Source: Musa acuminata AAA Group | Lineage: Eukaryota; Streptophyta; Magnoliopsida; Zingiberales; Musaceae | DNA: 64,000 nucleotides | Direction: 5' to 3' | Assembly (NCBI RefSeq): GCF_036884655.1 | Contig: NC_088354.1 | Location: forward strand, 17,062,001 to 17,126,000 | Shown here: positions 57,212-64,000 of the stretch, one piece after another | Numbering within the stretch: the stretch's first letter is position 1 | How the letters are laid out: each line of letters begins with the position of its first letter | Translations under genes and position numbers: made by a program | Notes under the pieces: generated by a model | The model's database searches: none | The model's input: the letters and a program-made list of their open reading frames with translations, nothing else | Told to the model about the DNA's origin: nothing

Positions 57212-58700
57212 TAATTGATATTAATACAAAATTCTTTCAATTGAATTTACACCCAAGAGAGATCTAATAACTTTTTCAAGTAATCAAGAGAGTCACTCCA
57301 TCATATATCCTCATATGTTTGATGAGATGGATGACACCTATTAAAAAACTAGAATGAGGATTTTATTATTTTTTATGAATTATGATTTATTGAATATCAT
57401 TAAGGTTGATTTTGAAAAAAAAAATTAAACTGATAAATGAATATAATAATTAAAAAAAATATTTTTTTAAATACTAAAACTATGAATGTTTTATTTTGTA
57501 CTATGTATAAAAATGAATTGAACCGAGTTTCTACTTGTAACATTATATATGATATATGACATACACTTGAAGTTATTTAGAAAGGCATAAGTAGAATAAA
57601 AAAAATCTAAGATTAATATTTTGATTCATCATTATAAATTATTTAAAATGAATCCATTTTTATTGACATATATATCTACTTTACAAATATTGTAAATAGA
57701 TTGAAAACACTTGACAAATGTTACACTAACATTGAACTAATGAATAAGATTTAAAGTCGCTTGCAAAGAATTGAGAACTAAAGGTAATTACAATCTAAAA
57801 AGCCAACAATTTGAGCAATCTTCCTCTTGAAATACTTATAGAATCACTAATAACTTATACCATGATTTACGAGACACGTAAAGATGAAAAAAATTTATCC
57901 AAAAAAAAAGAACATTGCCTCGAGGGCTATAAAGAAAAACTCAAATCAAAATAGTTCAAAGACTAAAAAGTATACCTTCTCATAAGGAAATTCAAAAGTT
58001 CATGAAGAAAAATAAGTTATCTTAAACAAGAAATGAGACGGACAAAAATCGATTTAAAAAAAGACATAATGACATATTATTAATATAAAAAAAAGAGATA
58101 TTTCAAAAGTAAATATCCTTAGTTCAGAAGGAAGATCACATTCATAAAGAAGAGCAGACATTAAGTGGATCGAAGATGAAAGAACAAACCACCAAAAAAG
58201 AAGTGACAAATTATTCCCTCGTAACTTTTGACGATGAGGTAACAAATTCTCCCGAAATCTATTTATCACATCATGAGCTAGTTGAGAACTTAAAAAAGAT
58301 TAATAAAAAATACAATTCATTGAAAAAGGATCATACTTTACTAATGAATTTGATATACTAAAAAATACTCAGGGCAAATATATATTTTACATTAAATATG
58401 AAAATTTAGAATCATCTCATCTTGAACTTAAGAAGTTATTTCAAAAATCAATAGATTTGCATATTTTTAAAAATATAAAAAAGATTTATTTATTATTAAT
58501 AAAATTTAAAAATTACTTGAAAGATTCAATAGCATGCAAATCTTCAGGTGCGACTAAGTCTTTAAACAATTCATCTGGTACCGACCTATAAAAAAAAAAT
58601 ACTATGTGAGGTTTCTGATGTGATCCCGGTTACTAAAATAGTATTTGACTTTGATTATTATTGTTTGATAGATTTCTTTTATAATTGATTTAACTAGAAA
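57212..58700 (+). pseudogene. Copia gag relic, very degraded
   Basis: The early part matches the gag start at 30105 at the DNA level (ACCCAAGAGAGAT, AATCAAGAGAGTCACTC, then ATGAGGATTTT). A piece at 58176-58361 (SLVTFDDEVTN, then KYNSLKKDHTLLM) corresponds to the region after the gag core (compare ALTAFDNEV near 31000). No pol follows. Many stops. Confidence 0.65.
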
Positions 58701-59435
58701 AAATATTTGAGAGAGAATGTTTCTTGGATATTTGATATTGAGTAAATATAAATATGGTTGGATTATTGATTGAAGACTCCAATCTCTTTGTGCTGACTAG
58801 GTGCCATGAAGGTAAATATTTTGCCAATCAAACACTAAAAAGGAGATTCAATCAAAAACCTTATAATTAATAGACAAAGTTTTTATCAATTAAATTAATT
58901 GATACCTTAAAAAATTTATAAGATGAGGCATAAAGTTCTTAACTTTTGTTATTTTTTATTTGAAAAAGTTACTGCAATCCAAAAGTGGTTGGATTTTATA
59001 GTCCCATCGATCATGTATGATGTCAACGAAACTCCCACGAGTGCTCGTGCTCTTCAGCAGCACTAAAGTAACGCGAAGGTGAGTAAATGGCATCGTAACA
59101 TTAGCAACAGCTCATCGTAGTACGACAAAGGCTACTGAAGCCTTCATGTGCGTTCGCCATAACGTGGCAAACTGTTGAAGCCAACTTGATTCCATGACAC
59201 CCACAAGCACCAAACAGTGACAGTATATATAACACATCCTGTTACCCACCCTACACAAAATTTGCTTCGCTTGATGATGGCTTTTCTCCTCACGGTTCTT
59301 CATTTATATATAACCTGAGAGGAAAGCTATCCATCAAAATGATTACAGGGCTGTTGCTTGCTTCACTTCTCTGCTACTTGCAGTTGCTTGGCTTAGGGAG
59401 AGGTGTGTCTGAGGCACTATTGATAGTGTATTGAT
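58701..59435. other. Spacer and 3' flank of CBSCBSPB
   Basis: There is no gene on the plus strand. The CBSCBSPB 3' UTR should occupy the right-hand part on the minus strand. Confidence 0.5.
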
Positions 59436-60719
59436 TTATGATGCGAATCTCTTCAAGTAAGCCATCATACCCAGGCCAGCCACGACTGCAGCTCCTGCTG
59501 CAACCATGTTGTATGCTGCTGCCCATGCATCTATGTTTGCCAACTCCATTCTTCCTGATCCCCTACCCTTCTTCCCACACCCATTGGCAGAGTAATCCAA
59601 GTGTAACCTCAATCCCTGCACCAAAACAGAAATCACCATATGTTCAGCTGGCTTTTAACCAAAAGCAGAAGTCACAATGGTAACAATAGAGAGTCATTAA
59701 TCATGTATCAGAAGAATGAGTTGTAAGAAGGAAATCTTGGGTAGCCATGCCTTCCAGCCAACAAGTCTTGCATGGTCCACGGCTGCAACCAGGTCACTGT
59801 CGGATGCTAAAATGACTTTGTCACCATCCTCATCTTCGTACTGCAAATTTCCATGTTATTTTAAATGAAATCAGGTTAAGGAAACGTGCATTTTTGGGGG
59901 GCAAAAAAAAGAAAGAAGTATATGTTTTTTGCACTGTAATGAACATTCTGGGAATACCAGGATATGTGGCAGATGATTCCTGTCGATGTCATCGCCCACC
60001 CTTTGAAGGATGGAAGTGATAAGGTATGTCAAACTCCGCGTTTCTGAAATGTATACTCCAAGCATTACCAATCTTCAAGGCAAAAACTTCAAGTCGATCC
60101 ATAGTCAAGTGAGTAGCTAACGTACCACAATGGAATCTATGCATCCTGCCCTGTTTATCCTCAAGCTTGAAAGAGAACATGTCAGGTAAGTTTGAAGAAG
60201 GGTACGCAGAGGCCACAACGTCTGTCACCTCAGATGTCATCTTCATAGATCCTTCACTATTCCACAATCAGAGTTGGTGATTGAGATGTCATGGTGTATT
60301 TAAGCAGTTCGCGTGAAGTGCGATAGCATTTCCCAAGGGGGAAAATTACAGCAGGTTACCTCCGTGTCTCATCATCTTCCTCCGAAGGCCCTGTGGCCAT
60401 TGCAGAATCCCAGAACTTTTGCATCAAAGAAATTGCGGCCTCATTTCCAACGGCAGCACTGCTTTCAAACTTGTTAACAGTAAACAAAGACATTAATTAA
60501 AGAAAACAAAGGGCAAAACAGTATTTTTAAATATTTCAGCTTGTCTAGAATTGAATTTTGTTATTATAGTGGTTGATGGTTGATTATAGAATAAACTAAA
60601 CACTGCCACTGAACTGTTAGATCATCTGACAAATGGTAGTTATGGTAAGAACATATGGTTGATATGAAAAATTGAACCCATATACATATGTACATATATG
60701 TACATTTCTATATATGTGC

Positions 60720-60775
<56 letters not shown>

Positions 60776-63700
60776 ATATATATGTATACATATATGCATA
60801 TGTATATATGTATATATATATACCTATATATATATAAATATATACATATATATGCAGACATACATATATATACATATATATACATGTATATGTATATATA
60901 TGTATATGTATGTATATATGGTATGTATATATATATATATGTATATGTATATATGTATATATGTATATATATATGTATATATATATATATATAAATATAT
61001 ATGTATATATGTATATATACTCTATATATACATATATATATATATATAGGACGAACTATTCAGCTCGTGTACTCTGGCTAGAAACTAACATTCACGTGCA
61101 CCTAATAGAATGATATATGATTTGCAATCTATCGAAATTCACCTATATGTCGAGTGAGTCAATCAATGAAAGAAACAAACTGTCAGAGGAATGTCCTATG
61201 TAAAATTATACATATTAACTTACTGTGGCCAATGCAGCATGTGTAATATTAAGTACATCAATCACTGAGACAATGATACCATCTGCAATGAACAAAAAGA
61301 TGTAAGAGACAGCAAAAAGGATTATTCTATATTTCAAAAGCATCTTTCTCCTTTTTCGGGTAGGAAGAAGATTAAATAGCTTACTTCTGTCTGTCAGAGG
61401 AAGATGCAAAAATTTTCCAGCTCGCATAGTGTGAAGAGCATCAAGGATCGAGGTATCAATGCTTCGACATTCGGGATTCGGTGTCATAACCTAAATATGA
61501 GAATCATACGTGTCAGGAATAAAAGCACTGGAAACATGACCACCATACTTCCAGACACAAATATGTTATTAGGAGAATCCCATCTACACTGTTCAGGCTA
61601 ATATATAATATCCTACAAGCTTTAAATGAAACACAAACTTCTATTGCTAGCATATAGGCCAATGATCACAATGCAACATAGTGTGTTACAGTTAGTATGC
61701 AGATGAAACTGTGCTTTGTACCTGTGCTGCGAACCCAGGATTTCTTTCCCACAGACCCACCTTATGAGAAAAAATTTAATATAATACTATACCTGAAGAT
61801 ATAATTGCTGGTTACTGGTGGTGACACAAGACAATTCCCTAGTTGCTGAAAACCCTCTTCATTATGGCAGGACTGCCATTTTCCATACATGGTATACTCA
61901 TCCTTGGTTTGACATGGGCAATAATTTTCTTTCTTTTTTTCCTTTTGAGGAAAGTCTAGAATATAATATTCAGAAATAAAAGAAAGAGTGGCTACAGTTG
62001 ACGATCTGGTGGCACATTGAAATTCCTAACTTATCCCCAAAACTTAATGATATTTTAAATCATCTATTCATGTAAGTTCTCTTTTTTGGGTGATACAGTC
62101 CCCACTCTCTCTCTCTATAAAAAAAGACACAAATCTGTAAAAATGAGAATTAAATTAGTTTCACATATACATTGGAAATTTCTTTATCAGATGGCTGTGC
62201 AGTGGTCTATCTTCTACTGTTAATATACAGAATTATTTAAACCATATTCTTATCCCTTGTTTAGGCAAAGATATGCAAAAGCTATTATTTCATTACAATC
62301 ATGAAATAAGAGTATAGAGCTATAACCTTATTCTTATCCCAAGCATTTCTAACTTGATCAAAGTAGTTATGCCTGCTAATGAATTGCATACTCGGATTAT
62401 TAAACATTTGATCTCATTTGTTTATCGTGTTCTACGTTATTAAGATTATTAATATATAGACATCTTGGAAATCACAGAGATGACAAGAGAAATACAGGAC
62501 TAATCCAACAAGCTTATATAAAATCATTGTAAGATGGAAAACTCCACATCAAAGTACTGAACACATACCTTTTCTACAGCAGTTGTATCTGGTGAAAGAT
62601 TCTTTGCAGCCACACGCATCAAAATATCTCTTGAACTGATTCAGAAGAACAGTAGGAAAACAAACTCTCAGCAGAATTAATAGTTAAGATGATGTTCTTC
62701 AAGGAAAGTGACCTTAGATTTAGAATTGAAGGGCATACGTAAGTATTCCAATTGGCTTATTTCCGATGGTAATTATTGCCGAACCCATTTGAAATTCAAC
62801 CATTCTCTTGGTAGCAGACAAAACTGACTCAGTTGGTGAGACTGTAACAACCCTGATAGATTAACATCACTATAAGAAATATACTCTTCATAGGACACTA
62901 CTAAATAAAAATATCTCTATAATCTTAAAAATCACCTATAGTATATGCATTGTCATTTATGTGGCTAATTACAGAAGAAGATATTACCTACTTTGAGTTC
63001 CTTGGATAATTGTTGACAATGATGGCTGAAATACCTGCTCTCGAAGAGCTTCAATGAACGTACTAGGCCCTGGGCAGGAGTAAAATCAGTAAAAAATTTC
63101 TGTGAGCAGGTATTTAAGAAGTTGAGGGATAAATAAAAAACTAACACAATAAACAATCTGACAATTGCATCCATCAACTAATCAGCTGTTTGTATTCTGC
63201 TAACACAGACCAGATATAGATGTTCCCCAGTTTTTCTCGACCCCTTCAACAGCAGCTTGAATAGCTTTCCCCTTCTCAGCTGCCCTCTCTAGTCGTGCAA
63301 TGGCATCATATAGACATTTTGTGATGTCAAGCAAAGCAATAACTTCACCATTCTCCACAACAGGCAAATGTCTAAATTTCCCTGAAAATAGAAGCAGAAA
63401 AGAAATAAAATATTTAGCTTGAGGTAGCAAGGAAATATCAGACGGTTTTAGGTCAATCGAACCAAGGACCATCTTCTGCAATGCTTCCTCTGCAAGAGTG
63501 TCGGAAAGAACAAAAATGGGATTTCTTGTCATCACTTTCGAAACTGGCGTATCCTGAAGCGTCAATTCACAAGCAACAACTCTTGTTGCTATATCCTTCA
63601 ATTAACAGAATATGTAATCATCACTCAACCTATAAGAAACGACTTAGTTTCCAGTATGTAATAAATGAAAACATAGTGTATCAACCTTGTCCGTCAGGAT

Positions 63701-63854
63701 TCCGCAGAGCAAAGCATTTGAGTCAGTCAGCAGCGCAGCATCAACCCTACGAGCAGCCATCCTTCGGCAAGCCTCCAGCACTGTTGTACTGTCGGGCATT
63801 GTCAATGCTTTTGACAGTCGTAGCCTCTTGACAGTTCTCTCACCAGTTAAAGTC
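59436..63854 (-). CDS. CBSCBSPB: CBS- and PB1-domain membrane protein (CBSCBSPB), 5' end outside the window
   Basis: CBS pairs usually bind adenine nucleotides; PB1 mediates protein pairing. The cellular role of this plant family is poorly known. Exons (minus): 63686-63854, 63463-63595, 63211-63381, 62988-63069, 62739-62852, 62569-62635, 61385-61490, 61224-61282, 60360-60469, 60126-60256, 59958-60043, 59751-59840, 59436-59615. All phases agree, giving 498 residues and a stop at 59436-59438. Domains in order: CBS1 ([13 protein letters not shown] to [13 protein letters not shown]), CBS2 ([15 protein letters not shown] to [14 protein letters not shown]), CBS3 ([11 protein letters not shown] to [13 protein letters not shown]), CBS4 ([15 protein letters not shown] to [11 protein letters not shown]), PB1 ([16 protein letters not shown] to LRLHLDY, with the acidic YEDEDGDKV), and a C-terminal helix ([18 protein letters not shown]). 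Arabidopsis relatives are about 540-560 aa, so some 45 N-terminal residues lie beyond 64000. No internal stop or frameshift was seen. Confidence 0.95.
59616..59750 (-). other. GC-AG intron in CBSCBSPB
   Basis: The exon ending GGCTGGAAG is followed by GCATGGCTACCC, not GT. The acceptor is TTTTGGTGCAG and the junction restores W-K|G-L-R-L-H-L in phase 0, as the family requires. No GT donor lies nearby in the right phase. Confidence 0.85.
60660..61050. repeat. Compound TA / TATATG / TATACA microsatellite in a CBSCBSPB intron
   Basis: About 390 bp of TA-rich simple repeats in the intron between the exons at 61224 and 60469. It contains a pure TA run (60725-60763) followed by GTGTGTGTGT and mixed TATATG/TATACA units. 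Open frames here are artefacts. Confidence 0.95.
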
Positions 63855-64000
63855 CTGCTCCAAAGGAATAAACAGGCCAACAAGAGTAATCATAGGGATG
63901 TATTACACTGATAGATAAAATAGTTAACGTGGTCAACATCATCAGTAAAAGTCCTCAATTACTCCACACGCATCAATAGAAGTTCTGATTTATGAATAAT
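63855..64000 (-). other. Intron of CBSCBSPB running off the window
   Basis: This is non-coding sequence upstream of the first visible exon, whose acceptor is TTTGGAGCAG. The first exon(s) with the start codon lie outside. Confidence 0.75.

Overview
This is a plant nuclear window, most likely from a commelinid monocot. The evidence is split genes with GT-AG introns, a very GC-rich first exon (the NTF2 gene) set in AT-rich DNA, and many Ty1/copia and Ty3/gypsy LTR retrotransposons. A Musaceae-like genome would fit, but that is inference, not something read from the sequence. There is no prokaryotic gene organisation, no CRISPR array and no rRNA or tRNA gene that I could recognise. Two genes look intact. 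(1) NTF2, plus strand, 27157-37052: nuclear transport factor 2, 123 aa in two exons, with a 9.5-kb intron that holds a 6.3-kb LTR element. (2) CBSCBSPB, minus strand, 59436-63854 and beyond the right edge: four CBS domains, a PB1 domain and a C-terminal membrane helix; I resolved 13 exons, one of them ending in a GC donor. Two genes linked to metal handling are broken, both on the minus strand: a YSL (metal-nicotianamine transporter) relic at 14193-15216, and a HIPP (heavy-metal-associated isoprenylated protein) gene at 16584-21685. The HIPP gene is split in exon 3 by a copia element flanked by a perfect 5-bp target duplication. Layout: 1-1230, AT-rich, no gene. 1231-7800, decayed minus-strand copia element, split by a solo LTR (4196-6278, TSD CTTAT). 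7801-10873, plus-strand copia pol / LTR / gag chimera. 10874-13663, minus-strand gypsy remnant with its LTR. 13664-16556, YSL relic and spacer. 16557-21814, HIPP with the copia insertion. 21815-27088, gene-poor spacer. 27089-37052, NTF2. 37053-38640, downstream spacer. 38640-45441, gypsy gag remnant with a solo LTR, inside a nearly identical 2.9-kb tandem duplication. 45442-52205, LTR fragment, a 142-bp TA tract, and a copia element whose 5' LTR contains a second, internally deleted insertion (46329-48359, TSD AACAC). 52206-52930, gypsy protease fragment. 52950-55224, minus-strand copia gag-pol. 55225-58700, LTR and gag remnants. 58700-59435, spacer. 59436-64000, CBSCBSPB. One LTR family (begins TGTTGAAT, ends CCTAACA, primer site TGGTATCAGAGC) recurs across the window in all states of decay: full element, solo LTRs, deletion derivative and fragments. 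Its LTRs carry an array of GC-rich near-palindromes built on GCGGTGGTACCGCC. I found no convincing new biological system. The best leads are the palindrome arrays, the interrupted HIPP gene beside a dead YSL gene, and the recent tandem duplication.
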